From positions 124,001 to 188,000 of the forward strand of contig NZ_QHKS01000008.1 of NCBI RefSeq assembly GCF_003353175.1: DNA of 64,000 nucleotides, given 5' to 3'. The notes below the pieces were generated by a model. That model was given only the letters and a program-made list of their open reading frames with translations. It had not been told where the DNA came from and did no database searches. The translations under genes and the position numbers were made by a program. This document shows positions 51,511 to 61,767 of this stretch, piece after piece; position 1 is the first letter of the stretch, and each line of letters starts with the position of its first letter. The stretch is from Paraburkholderia lacunae (GTDB taxonomy: Bacteria > Pseudomonadota > Gammaproteobacteria > Burkholderiales > Burkholderiaceae).

Positions 51511-54126
51511 TTAAATTTCCTTGTTCTTCGCGCGACGTGGCCGCGGTTTGCCCATCAGTACCGGTTGGAACACCACCGCGCCGATCAGCGTGCAAAACAA
51601 CGATAGTGCCAGCAGGCGTCCCATGCTGGCCGTCCCCGGATGGTGCGACAGCCAGAGGCTGCCAAATGCTGTTGCCGTGGTCGCCGCGCTGAACAGCACG
51701 GCGTGTGTGAGGCTCGACTGCAAGAGGCCGGTCTGGCCGTTGCGCCACGCCATCACAAAGTAAATCTTGAAGGCCACGCCGACACCCAGCATCAGCGGTA
51801 ACGCAATGATATTCGCGAAGTTAAGCGGCATGCCGAACACCACGCATAACTCCAGCGTCACCAGCGCCGACACCAGCAGCGGAACCAGCGTGCGCAGCAC
51901 GTCGCCGAAGCGGCGCAGCGCGATCCATAGCAGGATGGCAATCGTCAGCAGCGCGTAGCCGGCCGCCTGGATGAACGCCTTGATGATGGTGTCAGCCGAA
52001 TGCAGGATCGAAATCGTCCCGCCGATCGCGCCCGGTTCGACCCTCTTCACCGCGTGTGCGAAGCGGGCGAGCATCGCATCGTCGTTCGGATCGGTGCCGG
52101 GCTTGACCTTCGGCGCGATGTCGACGAGCGCGCGGCCATCCTTGGATAGCCAGCTCCGCGAGATGTCTTTGGGCAGGTTGTCGCGCGTGATGTCGGTGGG
52201 TTGCAGCAGATCCGCCAGTTGCTTCAGCGCGATTCGCAGCGGCTCCGACATCGCGGTTTCGGCGCGCTCGCGCGTGGCGGCGTCCGCGGCGGCGAGCTTT
52301 TGCAGCGTCGCCGACAGATGCCGGGCTTCGGCGGCGCCCGGGCCCGGATGATCGTCGGCGGCGAGCGCGAGCTGGTTCGACGCGCGTTTCAACGCGGCCA
52401 CGCGCACCGTGTCCGTGGCTTGCGGCGAGGGCTGCTGCGTCAGCGCGGGCAGCAGTTGTTGCGCAGCGCTCGCGATCAGCATCAGCTTTTGCTGCTGCTC
52501 AGTGGGCACGAAGGTGTCGAGCGTGGTCACACGGCCGACTTCCGGCAGCGTTCGCAGATGCTCGGCCATGCGCTCCGCGTCCGCCAGCGAAGGCGCCAGC
52601 ACATGCACATTGTTGACCGCCGCTTCCGGCGAATCTTTCAGCGACAGCAGCGTCGCCATCGATTCCGTGTGCGGGTCCTTCAGATGCAGCGGGTTGAAGT
52701 CGAAGCGCAAATCCGTGAGCAGGGGCGTGGCGCCGATCACGACGATGAGCGTTGCAATCAGCACCGGCTTGCGGTGTTGATCGAGGTACTCGTCGACGGG
52801 CGCAAGTAGCGGGAAACCCGGCGACACAGGTTCGCCCGGCGGATTGAAGACTTTCAGCAGCGCCGGCAGCAGCGTCATATTGGTGAAGTACGCGACGAAC
52901 ATCCCGATGCCGGCGATCTTGCCCAACTCCGACACGCCGCGATAAGCCGTCGGCAGGAACGAGAAGAAGCTTTCGGCGACTGCGACCGCCGCTAGCGTGA
53001 GCGGCACGCCGATGCTGTGCGCGGTGTGCACGAGCGCGGCGGAGAGGCGGTCGTCGCGATTGCGTTCCTCGCGGTATTTGACGCCGAACTGCACGCCGAA
53101 ATCGACACCGAGTCCGACGAACAGCACCATGAACGCGACCGATATCATGTTGAGCGCGTCGACCATCATCAAGCCGAGCGCGGCGGTGATCGCGAGCCCG
53201 ACGAACAGTGTGATGAACACGGCGACGATCATGCGGCCCGAGCGCAGCGCCAGCCACAGGATCACCAGCACGACGATGAAAGTGCCGATGCCGTTGAGGA
53301 CCGCGCCGTCCTTGACCGAGGCGAATTCTTCGTCGGCGAGCGGCTGTTCGCCGGTTAGACGGACGGTCGCGCCATAGCGCGCCTCGAGGTGCAGCGCCGC
53401 GGCGGTATCGCGGATCGCCTTCGACGCAGTTGCACCCGGCTCGAGGGCGTCGTAGTTCACGACGGGCTGCACGGTGACAAACGCGCGCGCCGGATCGGTG
53501 GCCGTGCTCGTGTCGACCAGGGCACGCCACGAAAACGCCGCCGGCTGTCCGGCCAGCACGCGGTCGAGCACGGTCGCACTTTGCGATAGCAGATGGCTCA
53601 TGTCGGCGAGCTTCACCTGGCCGAGTTGCAGCGGCAACAGCAGGCTCGTCGTGAGCGTGCCGGCGAGGCCAGTCAAGCTCGGATCGTGGGCGAGGGCGTT
53701 GACCAGCGGGCGGGACTGGATGAGCTGCGAGGTGGTCGACAGGACTTCATCGGTCGACGGGAACAATAGGCCGTTGTGCTCGAAGAACGGGCCGCCGGAC
53801 GGTTGCGTGACCGCGACGAACTCCTTCGAGTCGGCTCGCAGCGCAGCCGTGAGCGCATTGGCGGCGGCGTCGGCGAATTCGGGGGCGCGGGCTTCGACCA
53901 CGACGAGCACGGTTTGGCCGCGCTCCGGGAAGGCCTCGTCGAACGCATGGTCGAGCGACGACCATGCCTTATCGGTCTCGATGAGACGACTGATATCGGT
54001 GTTGATCTTGAAGTGATGGACGACATAAAAGCTGCTCAGGACCGCGAGCACGAGCGAGAGGGCGATGACCTGCAGCGGGCGGCGCACCGAAAAGGCGACG
54101 AGACGGACGATATATGACTTCAGCAT
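51511..54126 (-). CDS. hpnN: Hopanoid transporter HpnN (RND/MMPL type)
   Basis: An 871-residue inner-membrane RND-superfamily protein that moves hopanoids from the inner to the outer membrane. It has about 12 helices in two six-helix halves, each after a large periplasmic loop. Seen are the first helix ([18 protein letters not shown]), the sterol-sensing-like stretch ([20 protein letters not shown], then [14 protein letters not shown]), and the second-half helices ([20 protein letters not shown]). I chose the ATG at 54126 ([10 protein letters not shown]); 54177 is an alternative and neither has a strong ribosome-binding site. It is divergent from hpnM. Confidence 0.93.
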   Translation of the reverse strand: MLKSYIVRLVAFSVRRPLQVIALSLVLAVLSSFYVVHHFKINTDISRLIETDKAWSSLDHAFDEAFPERGQTVLVVVEARAPEFADAAANALTAALRADSKEFVAVTQPSGGPFFEHNGLLFPSTDEVLSTTSQLIQSRPLVNALAHDPSLTGLAGTLTTSLLLPLQLGQVKLADMSHLLSQSATVLDRVLAGQPAAFSWRALVDTSTATDPARAFVTVQPVVNYDALEPGATASKAIRDTAAALHLEARYGATVRLTGEQPLADEEFASVKDGAVLNGIGTFIVVLVILWLALRSGRMIVAVFITLFVGLAITAALGLMMVDALNMISVAFMVLFVGLGVDFGVQFGVKYREERNRDDRLSAALVHTAHSIGVPLTLAAVAVAESFFSFLPTAYRGVSELGKIAGIGMFVAYFTNMTLLPALLKVFNPPGEPVSPGFPLLAPVDEYLDQHRKPVLIATLIVVIGATPLLTDLRFDFNPLHLKDPHTESMATLLSLKDSPEAAVNNVHVLAPSLADAERMAEHLRTLPEVGRVTTLDTFVPTEQQQKLMLIASAAQQLLPALTQQPSPQATDTVRVAALKRASNQLALAADDHPGPGAAEARHLSATLQKLAAADAATRERAETAMSEPLRIALKQLADLLQPTDITRDNLPKDISRSWLSKDGRALVDIAPKVKPGTDPNDDAMLARFAHAVKRVEPGAIGGTISILHSADTIIKAFIQAAGYALLTIAILLWIALRRFGDVLRTLVPLLVSALVTLELCVVFGMPLNFANIIALPLMLGVGVAFKIYFVMAWRNGQTGLLQSSLTHAVLFSAATTATAFGSLWLSHHPGTASMGRLLALSLFCTLIGAVVFQPVLMGKPRPRRAKNKEI

Positions 54127-54338
54127 GTAGGCGGGAAGGGCCTTATCACGGGTAGTGTTTTTGACGAAAGTGCACAAGTATACAGAGCCGGAGCGATCCG
54201 GACCGACTTCGCAGCAAGTGCCACGCCAGGCGGGACGGGGCCAGGGTGGGAACGCAATCTCGGTATACTGGTCTATCTTGCGTTTGCCGCGGGCCTGTTG
54301 GCCTGGCCGGTGCTTACTTCTCAGGTGTTGACCAGCGT

Positions 54339-54944
54339 ATGAAACGTTATTTATCTGCCTTTCTGGCTGCGGCCGTGGTGTCCACGGCGGCGTATGCGCA
54401 AAGCGCGCCCGATGCAGTGGTGAAAAGTGCCGTTGAAGGCACGGTTGCCGCGATGAAGGCCGATCCGCAGGCCCGCGGCGGCGATATGAAGAAGATCACC
54501 GAACTGGTGGAAACGCGATTTGTGCCCGCGACGGATTTTCAGCGTACGACGCGGATTGCGGTTGGGAAGGCGTGGAGTACTGCCACGCCTGAGCAGCAGA
54601 AACAGTTGTATGAGCAGTTTCAGACCCTGCTGGTGCGGACCTATGCTGCTTCGCTGTCGCAGTTGCGGGATCAGGACGTGAAGTTCAAGTTCCTGCCGGT
54701 TAATGCGCCTGCCAGCGCCAACGATGTGGTGGTGCAGTCGCACGTTATCAGCAACGGCGGCGACGATTCCATCGATTACCGGCTTACCAAGGGTGCGTCC
54801 GGCTGGAAGGTCTACGACATCAATATGATGGGCGCCTGGTTGATTCAGGTTTATCAGACGCAGTTTGCCGATCAGCTTTCCAAAGGCGGGGTCGATGGGC
54901 TTATCAAGTTCTTGATTGCCCATAATGCGCGCAGCGCAGGGTAG
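54339..54944 (+). CDS. hpnM: MlaC/Ttg2D-like periplasmic lipid carrier (HpnM)
   Basis: A 201-residue MlaC-family protein. It has a signal peptide (1-22, AYAQS cleavage), followed by [39 protein letters not shown] and [16 protein letters not shown], the lipid-binding pocket strands. It is known as HpnM when encoded in hopanoid loci. It may ferry lipids between inner and outer membranes together with HpnN and the MlaA-type lipoprotein encoded next door. The ATG at 54339 begins the signal. A terminator follows. Confidence 0.9.
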   Translation: MKRYLSAFLAAAVVSTAAYAQSAPDAVVKSAVEGTVAAMKADPQARGGDMKKITELVETRFVPATDFQRTTRIAVGKAWSTATPEQQKQLYEQFQTLLVRTYAASLSQLRDQDVKFKFLPVNAPASANDVVVQSHVISNGGDDSIDYRLTKGASGWKVYDINMMGAWLIQVYQTQFADQLSKGGVDGLIKFLIAHNARSAG

Positions 54945-54996
54945 TTTTTGCGCGTGGCGTCTGAATAGGTTCTTTGCCGCGCAGGCAAAAAATAAA

Positions 54997-55028
54997 AAAG
55001 CGCGATGGCAAAAAAGCCACCGCGCTTT
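54997..55028. terminator. Terminator between convergent hpnM and hpnH
   Basis: Stem AAAGCGCG-A-TGGC / GCCA-C-CGCGCTTT around AAAAAA, with A-run before and TTT-CT after. It can serve both genes. Confidence 0.82.
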
Positions 55029-55080
55029 CTAAAAACTGCAGGGTAATAGGGGCGGGCAAAACCGCTCCGATAAACCCGCT

Positions 55081-56232
55081 TTAGTGTGCAGAAGCCGTCT
55101 GCACCTTCTTACCCTTGCCAGCCCGCTGGATCTCATCGAGCTTGATCTCGACATGTCGAGAAAAGACATACTCGGCGGGACGCTGCTTATCCAAAGGAAT
55201 ATCTTTGGTGAAAGCACCTGAAGTCTTCGGCCCACGCAGGCTGACCTTCAAGGCCTTCAGCGGATGCGCCACCGTATCCATCACGGCAGTCGCTTCGAAT
55301 CCGCAGTGCACCATGCAGTCAGCGCACTTCTCATAGTTACCCGTGCCGTAATTGTCCCAGTCCGTGGTTTCCATCAGTTCCTTGAAGGTCTTCACGTAAC
55401 CTTCGCCGACCAGATAGCACGGCTTCTGCCAGCCGAACACGGTACGCGCCGGGTTGCCCCACGGCGTGCACTCGTACGTCTGATTGCCGGCCAGGAAGTC
55501 GAGGAACATCGCCGACTGGCTGAACGACCAGTTCTTGCCGTTGTTGCCGCGCTTGAAAATCTCGCGGAACAGATGCTTGGTCTTGTCGCGGTTCAGGAAG
55601 TGCTGCTGATCCGGCGCGCGCTCATACGCGTAACCCGGCGAGACAGTGATGCCGTCCACGCCCATCGGCCCGACCGTATCGAAGAACGCGGCCACGCGCT
55701 CGGGCACCGCGTCGTTGAACAGCGTGCAGTTGATGTTCACGCGGAAACCGCGGCGCTTCGCTTCCTTGATCGCCGCGACCGCCTTCTCGTACACGCCGTC
55801 TTGCGACACCGAGTGATCGTGCATCTCCCGATCGCCGTCCAGGTGGACCGACCAGACGAAGTACGGATTCGGCTCGTAGTCGTCCATCTTCTTTTCCATC
55901 AGCAGCGCATTCGTGCACAGATACACGAACTTCTTGCGCGCGATGATGCCCTTCACGATCTGCGGCATTTCCTTGTGCAGCAGCGGTTCGCCGCCTGCAA
56001 TCGACACCACCGGTGCGCCGCATTCGTCGACCGCGCCGAGGCACTCTTCGAGCGACAGACGCTGGTTCAGGATGGGATCCGGATAATCGATCTTGCCGCA
56101 GCCATTGCAGGCGAGATTGCAGCGGAACAGCGGCTCCAGCATCAACGCGAGCGGGTAGCGTTTGTTGCCAGAGAGATGCTGACGCATGATGTATGCGCCG
56201 ACCCGGACTTTCTGTAGCAGCGGAATAGACAA
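55081..56232 (-). CDS. hpnH: Adenosylhopane synthase (radical SAM)
   Basis: A 383-residue radical-SAM enzyme that adds a 5'-deoxyadenosyl group to diploptene to give adenosylhopane. The CxxxCxxC iron-sulfur motif is Cys38, Cys42 and Cys45 in FRCNLACNGCGKIDYP. The SAM glycine-rich part is VSIAGGEPLLH, and a C-terminal Cys set is in CADCMVHCGFEA. It follows ispH by 10 bases on the same strand. Its product is the substrate of HpnG encoded at 49699. Confidence 0.95.
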   Translation of the reverse strand: MSIPLLQKVRVGAYIMRQHLSGNKRYPLALMLEPLFRCNLACNGCGKIDYPDPILNQRLSLEECLGAVDECGAPVVSIAGGEPLLHKEMPQIVKGIIARKKFVYLCTNALLMEKKMDDYEPNPYFVWSVHLDGDREMHDHSVSQDGVYEKAVAAIKEAKRRGFRVNINCTLFNDAVPERVAAFFDTVGPMGVDGITVSPGYAYERAPDQQHFLNRDKTKHLFREIFKRGNNGKNWSFSQSAMFLDFLAGNQTYECTPWGNPARTVFGWQKPCYLVGEGYVKTFKELMETTDWDNYGTGNYEKCADCMVHCGFEATAVMDTVAHPLKALKVSLRGPKTSGAFTKDIPLDKQRPAEYVFSRHVEIKLDEIQRAGKGKKVQTASAH

Positions 56233-56242
56233 GACGTCCTCC

Positions 56243-57187
56243 TTAAACTTCGCGTGCAGCGAGTGGTTGCATCAGTTTCGATGGCAACTTGAATTCGACT
56301 TTTTCTTCACGGCCCGCCATCGTCGTGACCTCGACGGGCCCCAATGCGCGCAGCGCATCGATTACGTTCGTTACCATTTCTTCCGGCGCCGAGGCGCCCG
56401 CCGTGATGCCGACGGTTTGTACGTTCGCAAACCACTCCGGCTTCACTTCCGAACCGTCGGCGACGAGATAGCTCGCGACGCCGCTTTCGCTGCCGATTTC
56501 GCGCAGTCGGTTCGAGTTCGAACTGTTGGTTGCGCCGACCACCAGCAGCACGTCGACCTCTTTGCTCAGCTCGCGAACCGCCGCCTGACGGTTTTGCGTC
56601 GCGTAGCAGATGTCGCGCGTGTCAGGACCGACGATGTCGGTGAAGCGGCGCAACAGGGCGTCGATAATGCCGCGCGTGTCGTCGACCGATAGCGTGGTTT
56701 GCGTCACGTACGCGAGCGGCGCATCGGGCGGCAGATCCAGATGCGCCACTTCGGCTTCGCTCTGGACCAGCAGCACGGTGCCGGGAATCTGTCCGATCGT
56801 GCCCTCGACTTCCGGGTGCCCGGCGTGGCCGATCAGGATCAGCGTGCGCCCAGCGGCCACATATTGGCGGCCTTGCACGTGAACCTTGGTGACCAGCGGG
56901 CAGGTCGCGTCGAGCACGTCGAGGCCGCGCTGTTCCGCGTCGCGTTCGACCGTCTGCGCGACACCATGGGCGCTGAAAATCGCCACGGCGCCTTGCGGTA
57001 CCTCATCGAGCTCTTCGACAAAGCGCGCGCCTTTCTGGCGCAGATTGTCGACCACATGGCGATTGTGGACAATCTCGTGACGGACATACACGGGTGCGCC
57101 GTGTTGCTGTAACGCGCGATCGACGATTTCAATCGCACGAACAACACCCGCACAAAAGCCGCGGGGTTGAGCAAGGATGACTCGCAT
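56243..57187 (-). CDS. ispH: 4-hydroxy-3-methylbut-2-enyl diphosphate reductase
   Basis: A 314-residue iron-sulfur enzyme, last step of the methylerythritol-phosphate pathway. The cluster cysteines are in [26 protein letters not shown] and [10 protein letters not shown]; the substrate motif is [13 protein letters not shown]. The length and ATG at 57187 match E. coli IspH (316). Its link to hpnH and location on a second chromosome suggest an extra copy dedicated to supplying isoprenoid for hopanoids; a main copy probably exists elsewhere. Confidence 0.95.
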   Translation of the reverse strand: MRVILAQPRGFCAGVVRAIEIVDRALQQHGAPVYVRHEIVHNRHVVDNLRQKGARFVEELDEVPQGAVAIFSAHGVAQTVERDAEQRGLDVLDATCPLVTKVHVQGRQYVAAGRTLILIGHAGHPEVEGTIGQIPGTVLLVQSEAEVAHLDLPPDAPLAYVTQTTLSVDDTRGIIDALLRRFTDIVGPDTRDICYATQNRQAAVRELSKEVDVLLVVGATNSSNSNRLREIGSESGVASYLVADGSEVKPEWFANVQTVGITAGASAPEEMVTNVIDALRALGPVEVTTMAGREEKVEFKLPSKLMQPLAAREV

Positions 57188-57562
57188 AAGTTGGCGAACT
57201 CCGACTGACGCGGGTTTCGAAGAAGTCGGTAAAAATGACTTTATCGCCGCGACCATCATATTTAGTTGACGTCTTGGGACCGGCGTACGGCCGGCACAGC
57301 AAAACCAAACGCGCATTCTAACGCTATCACGGGCGCTTTGCTTCTGGCGCGCCCCCGAGGTGTTGGGCCGCGACGCTGCAACCGCCGGCTCGCCGTCCGG
57401 CGCGGTATTCCTGGCGCGGCATCCGCTTCCCAGGCGGCGATGCAGCCATCGATGCGGCCGGCAATGATTACGCGCTGCACCGGTTTGGCGGAACCCTTAA
57501 ACTACACGGTCCTGCGGCACACGTTGGCGGCCGCGACACAGAATGAATCCGAGGCTCGCTGG
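57188..57562. other. Divergent promoter gap between ispH and hpnC
   Basis: The gap is 375 bases. It should hold promoters for ispH-hpnH and hpnC-hpnB. The hpnC frame stays open back to 57266, so a longer HpnC is formally possible. I see no clear operator or terminator. Confidence 0.4.
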
Positions 57563-58429
57563 ATGGATGTCGATCACTACGAAAATGTTCCGGTCGCGAG
57601 CGTATTGCTGCCCAAAGCGCTTCGCGCGCCAGTCGGCATTATCTATCACGTCGCCCGCACGGCCGGCGACATTGCCGATGAAGGCGACTGGAGCCCGGCT
57701 GAGCGGCATGCGCGCCTCGCCGACTTTCGCGCCGGCCTCGACGCCGTTGCGGACGGCCGCGTGGCGCCCGTGCATCCGTTGCTGTTCGGCAAGCTGGCCG
57801 GCGTAGTCGCACAGTATAAGCTGCCGCTCGCGCCGTTCTACGACCTGCTGCTGGCGTGCGATCAGGACATCGACACCCACCGTTATGCAGACCGCGCCGC
57901 GCTGCTCGACTACTGCCGCCGCTCGGCGAACCCGATCGGCCATCTGATGCTGCATCTGGTGGGCGCCGCCACGCCGGCGAATCTGCTGGATTCCGACGCG
58001 ATCTGCACGGCGCTGCAACTGGTCAGCTTCCGGCAGGACGTCGCGGCGGACTGGAAAAGAGACCGCGTTTATCTGCCGCTCGCGGAGTTGGAACGCTTCA
58101 ATGTGACCGAGGCGCAAATCGCCAACGGTGTCGTCGACGATGCCTGGCGGGCGCTGATGGCTCACGAGATTTCGTTCGTTCGGGCCATGCTCGTGAGCGG
58201 CGCGCCGCTCGCGTTGCGTATTCCGGGGCAGCTGGGTTTCGAATTGTGCGGCGCCGTGCACGGCGGCTTGCGCATTCTCGAGCGGATCGAAATGGCCGGC
58301 TATGACGTGTTTCGTCAGCGGCCGGTGCTCAGCAGTTTTGACTGGTGCGTGGTGGCGGCGCGCACCGTGGCTATGCGGCTGTCGCGGCGCGTCGGCGCGC
58401 ATGCGCGTTCAATCGAGGGTAATGCTTAA
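57563..58429 (+). CDS. hpnC: Hydroxysqualene synthase
   Basis: A 288-residue squalene-synthase-family protein that turns presqualene diphosphate into hydroxysqualene. Start region DVDHYENVPVASVLLPKALR is typical of HpnC. The Asp-rich segments are ARTAGDIADEGDW and SFRQDVAADWKRDRVYLPL. ATG at 57563 has weak GAGG upstream; the extra 99 in-frame codons before it are Arg/Ala-rich and not family-like. It shares one base with hpnB. HpnD and HpnE, encoded at 45538-47674, complete squalene synthesis. Confidence 0.92.
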   Translation: MDVDHYENVPVASVLLPKALRAPVGIIYHVARTAGDIADEGDWSPAERHARLADFRAGLDAVADGRVAPVHPLLFGKLAGVVAQYKLPLAPFYDLLLACDQDIDTHRYADRAALLDYCRRSANPIGHLMLHLVGAATPANLLDSDAICTALQLVSFRQDVAADWKRDRVYLPLAELERFNVTEAQIANGVVDDAWRALMAHEISFVRAMLVSGAPLALRIPGQLGFELCGAVHGGLRILERIEMAGYDVFRQRPVLSSFDWCVVAARTVAMRLSRRVGAHARSIEGNA

Positions 58430-59601
58430 TGGCGGTGGTTCTGTTTCTTCTTTCGTGTCTGTCGTTGTTGATCTGGTGTGTGCTGCTGTTCGCGCGTGGC
58501 GGCTTCTGGCGGGCCCGTCCTGCCGCGCCGCTGGTGCCGGAGCCGTGCGAAACATGGCCGGCGGTTGCCGCGGTCGTACCGGCGCGCAATGAAGTCGACG
58601 TGATCGCCGAGGCGGTCACCACCTTGCTTCAACAGGACTATCCGGGCGCATTCCACGTGATCGTCGTCGACGACCACAGTACCGACGGCACCGCCGACGC
58701 GGCCCGCGCCGCGGCATTGCAACTGCAATGCGCGGACCGTCTGACGGTGCTGAGCGCCAAGCCGCTGCCGCCTGGCTGGTCCGGCAAGGTGTGGGCGCAG
58801 TCGCAAGGCATCGAGGCGGTGCGCACGCTCGGTCTGCAGGCCGATTTCCTGCTATTGACCGACGCCGACATCGGCCATCCCGCCGACGCTGTCTCCCAAC
58901 TCGTTGCGCGCGCGGATGCGGAACAGCGCGACCTCGTCTCGCTGATGGTTCGTCTGCGCTGCGATTCGTTCTGGGAAAAGGCGTTGATTCCGGCCTTCGT
59001 GTTCTTCTTCGCCAAGCTGTATCCGTTCGCGTGGGTCAACAACCCGCGCAATCGCACGGCGGCGGCGGCGGGCGGCTGCATGCTGGTCCGCCGTAGCGCG
59101 CTCGAAGAAGCGGGCGGCATCGAGTCGATTCGCGCCGAACTGATCGACGATTGCAGTCTCGCTGCGCGTATCAAGCATCGCGGCGCCGGACGTCATCCGA
59201 TTCGCCTGGATGTGGCGGCGCGCAGCGTGTCGCTGCGTCCCTACGATAGCTGGCGCGAGATCTGGAACATGATCGCGCGCACCGCATTCACGCAACTGCA
59301 TTACTCGCCGGCGCTGCTGGCGGGCACCCTGGTGGGCATGACGATCATCTATCTGGTGCCGCCCGTCGCCGCGCTGCTGCTTGGTCCGACCGGCTGGCCT
59401 GCGTGGCTCGCCTGGGGGGCGATGTGCTGCGCCTATGCGCCGATGCTGCGCTACTACCGCCGCTCGCCGTTGTGGGCGCCGTTCCTGCCGCTGGTCGCGT
59501 TGTTCTATGTCGGCGCGACGTTTGCATCGGCGGTGCGGTACTGGCGCGGCGAGGGCGGTCAATGGAAGGCGCGTGTGCAGGCGCCGGTGCAGGAGCGCTG
59601 A
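58429..59601 (+). CDS. hpnB: Hopanoid-associated glycosyltransferase
   Basis: A 390-residue family-2 glycosyltransferase-like membrane protein. An N-terminal helix (VVLFLLSCLSLLIWCVLLF) precedes the GT-A domain with VVPARNEVDVIAEAV, VIVVDDHSTDGTADAA and LLLTDADIGHPADAV, and the acceptor motif DDCSLAARIKHRG. Two or three C-terminal helices follow. Its exact sugar and acceptor in hopanoid modification are not known to me. Overlap with hpnC (TAATG) shows coupling; a strong terminator follows 62 bases after the stop. Confidence 0.9.
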   Translation: MAVVLFLLSCLSLLIWCVLLFARGGFWRARPAAPLVPEPCETWPAVAAVVPARNEVDVIAEAVTTLLQQDYPGAFHVIVVDDHSTDGTADAARAAALQLQCADRLTVLSAKPLPPGWSGKVWAQSQGIEAVRTLGLQADFLLLTDADIGHPADAVSQLVARADAEQRDLVSLMVRLRCDSFWEKALIPAFVFFFAKLYPFAWVNNPRNRTAAAAGGCMLVRRSALEEAGGIESIRAELIDDCSLAARIKHRGAGRHPIRLDVAARSVSLRPYDSWREIWNMIARTAFTQLHYSPALLAGTLVGMTIIYLVPPVAALLLGPTGWPAWLAWGAMCCAYAPMLRYYRRSPLWAPFLPLVALFYVGATFASAVRYWRGEGGQWKARVQAPVQER

Positions 59602-59662
59602 GGCGCGCTAAACAGCGCGGATGGGCGAACCCGCAGTGACGCGGATTTGTCGGATGAAAATG

Positions 59663-59690
59663 AAAGCGGCGCTCATGAGCGCCGCTTTTT
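59663..59690. terminator. Strong terminator after hpnB
   Basis: Perfect stem AAAGCGGCGCTCA / TGAGCGCCGCTTT with almost no loop, then TTTTT. It ends hpnB and can serve the convergent gene at 59696. Confidence 0.92.
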
Positions 59691-59695
59691 GCATA

Positions 59696-60238
59696 TCAGC
59701 CCTTGGTGAGCAGCATGTACAACTGAATCACCATGTCGGGCGAGAACGTGAACGGCACCCAGCCGTGGCCGGTGTGACGCATGACCAGCAGCCGGTCGCC
59801 ATTCGACTGTTTCTGCACCGCCATGACCGGATTTTTGGTCGATACGAAGCGCCAGCCCGGCGGGATGCCCGGAGGCGGTTCCGGCGTCATCGAGGCGCGC
59901 GCGTTCGACAATTCTTCAATCAGTTGGCCAATCTGCTCAGCGCGCAGCGCGACCGTCTGGCCGCCGATCGTCATGGTGATTTCGTTCTGCGCGGGGCGGT
60001 TGATTTCGAGCGTCGGCTGGACTTGCGCGGCGGGCGCTTCATCTTTGGCAAGCACCTGCGCCTCAGCCACAGCGTCTTGCGCTACCGGTTCCGGCGTGGC
60101 GGCCTGATCCGCCGGCCCGTGCGGCGCGGCGGTTTCTGCGGATGTCTCGGGGATGTTTTCGGCCTGCGGGGCCACGACAGCCTGGATGAGCTGATCGACG
60201 CCCATTTCCAGCGCGCCGAGCTGTTCGTGAAGATTCAT
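59696..60238 (-). CDS. Unknown conserved-type protein with C-terminal folded domain
   Basis: A 180-residue soluble protein. Residues ~25-80 are Ala/Glu/Pro-rich and probably disordered. Residues ~85-180 look folded: EITMTIGGQTVALRAEQIGQLIEEL, then PPGWRFVSTKNPVMAVQKQS and GHGWVPFTFSPDMVIQLYMLL. I do not recognise a family. GAGAAACC upstream of the ATG at 60238 gives a fair start. It is single in its unit, between the hpnB terminator and the GC-rich repeat, inside the hopanoid locus. Confidence 0.7.
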   Translation of the reverse strand: MNLHEQLGALEMGVDQLIQAVVAPQAENIPETSAETAAPHGPADQAATPEPVAQDAVAEAQVLAKDEAPAAQVQPTLEINRPAQNEITMTIGGQTVALRAEQIGQLIEELSNARASMTPEPPPGIPPGWRFVSTKNPVMAVQKQSNGDRLLVMRHTGHGWVPFTFSPDMVIQLYMLLTKG

Positions 60239-60364
60239 GCGAGGTTTCTCTGGTAAGACCCGCGATTTTACCTGCTGCGCGTGGGCTTTGACCTGTCGCG
60301 AACAAAGTGACGTTGTAACAAAATGCGTGCTAGCCGCGCCGGACCGCCCAAAGTGGCCTGCATG

Positions 60365-60446
60365 GCCCGGCCCGGCCCGGCCCGGCCCGCCCCGCCCCGA
60401 CCCGACCCGCCCCGCCCCGCCCCGACCCGCCCCGACCCGCCCCGAC
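60365..60446. repeat. Short tandem repeat of CCCGN units
   Basis: About 16 copies of a 5-base unit (CCCGG, CCCGC or CCCGA) lie between the hpnA stop and the gene at 59696. The run is nearly pure GC and has no start or stop role in either gene. Copy number is likely to vary between strains by slippage. Confidence 0.85.
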
Positions 60447-60464
60447 CTGATCTGGACGCGCGCC

Positions 60465-61475
60465 TCAGGGCTTCAGATACCCCGCTTGCCTGAACCATTC
60501 GAGCGCATCGCTTAGCCCTTCGCGATACGGCCGCGCGTGATAGCCGAGTTCGCGCTCCGCCTTCGCCGACGTGAAGTACATCTTGTTCTTCGACATCTTC
60601 AAGCCGTCGACGGTGACGAACGGCTCGCGCTTCGTGATCTTCGCGACGGCTTCGGCGCCTACGGCCAGCGGATAGAGCGGCCAACGCGGCAAGCTCAGCG
60701 TCGGTGCTTTGCGGCCGGTCAGTGCGGCGATATCCGCGAGCATCGCTTGCAGCGGCAGATTTTCGCCGCCGAGAATATAGCGCTCGCCGATCTTGCCGCG
60801 TTCGAGCGCAAGAAAATGCCCGGCGGCCACGTCATCCACGTGCACGAGGTTCAGCCCGGTATCGACGAACGCGGGAATCTTGCCGAGCGCCGCTTCGACG
60901 ATAATGCGCCCGGTCGGCGTCGGCTTGACGTCGCGCGGACCGATCGGCGTGGACGGGTTGACGATCACCGCGGGCAGGCCGTCCTCGGCGATCATCCGCT
61001 CCACCGCGCGCTCGGCCAGCACCTTGCTGCGCTTGTAGACGCCGATCGCCTGGTCGGCTTTGAGCGGCGAGGTTTCATCGGCGGATTGGCCGGAACTGGT
61101 GACCTTCAGCGTGGCCACGCTGCTCGTGTAGACGATGCGCTCGACGCCTTCCTTCAACGCCGCGCGCATGGTCGCCTCGGTGCCCTCGAGGTTCGAGCGT
61201 TCGATCTCGCTCGGGTCCGGCGCCCACAGACGATAGTCGGCGGCGACGTGCAGCAGATAGCGCACTCCGCGCAGCGCGACGCGCATCGACGCTTCGTCGC
61301 GCATATCGCCGACGACGATTTCCGCATCGAGCGCCTCGACGTTTTGCCGGGGACTGGTGGCGCGCACCAGCACGCGCACCTTGAAACCCTTCTGTTGCGC
61401 GATGCGCGCCACCGACGAGCCGACGAAGCCGGAGGCGCCGGTCACGAGCACGAGATCGCGATTCTGTTCGGTCAT
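60465..61475 (-). CDS. hpnA: Hopanoid-associated sugar epimerase-like protein
   Basis: A 336-residue extended-SDR/NAD-dependent epimerase-type protein. NAD motif VTGASGFVGSSVARIAQQKG (residues ~12-31), catalytic-type Tyr/Lys in VYKRSKVLAERA, and NPSTPIGPRDVKPTPTGR are all present. In hopanoid loci it is called HpnA; its substrate is not established. It is alone on the minus strand but belongs to the hpn locus by family. The ATG follows GGGAATGGAAACAGA. Confidence 0.92.
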   Translation of the reverse strand: MTEQNRDLVLVTGASGFVGSSVARIAQQKGFKVRVLVRATSPRQNVEALDAEIVVGDMRDEASMRVALRGVRYLLHVAADYRLWAPDPSEIERSNLEGTEATMRAALKEGVERIVYTSSVATLKVTSSGQSADETSPLKADQAIGVYKRSKVLAERAVERMIAEDGLPAVIVNPSTPIGPRDVKPTPTGRIIVEAALGKIPAFVDTGLNLVHVDDVAAGHFLALERGKIGERYILGGENLPLQAMLADIAALTGRKAPTLSLPRWPLYPLAVGAEAVAKITKREPFVTVDGLKMSKNKMYFTSAKAERELGYHARPYREGLSDALEWFRQAGYLKP

Positions 61476-61616
61476 TCTGTTTCCATTCCCTGCGTGACAG
61501 TCGACGGATTGTACGTGGCGCGCACGCCGCGTGTCGCCTCGCGCGGTCCGCGAGCGAGCCGGCGAGCAATCTCGCCGCGACGCGACTAGAATGCCGGCTT
61601 GAAAGTTTGCGTTGCA

Positions 61617-61750
61617 TGGGATCGGAGTAACGCGCTATGGGACCAGAGTAAGTGCTCTGCATGGGACCGGAGTAAGCGCTAAAGCGCTAACTCCGGTCGA
61701 CAGCTAAAGCGGCAACTCTGGTCGACACGCCAACTCTGGTCGACAGCGTT
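61617..61750. repeat. Small palindrome and repeat patch before acyP
   Basis: Units GGGA(C/T)CGGAGTAA / GGACCAGAGTAA recur three times, then CAACTCTGGTCGACA-type units recur, and GCATGGGA occurs at both ends. ACCGGAGTAAGCGCT (61666-61680) and AGCGCTAACTCCGGT (61683-61697) form a 15-bp inverted repeat with one mismatch. It might be a regulatory or REP-like element upstream of acyP. Confidence 0.65.
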
Positions 61751-61767
61751 GCATGGGAGAGGACGGC

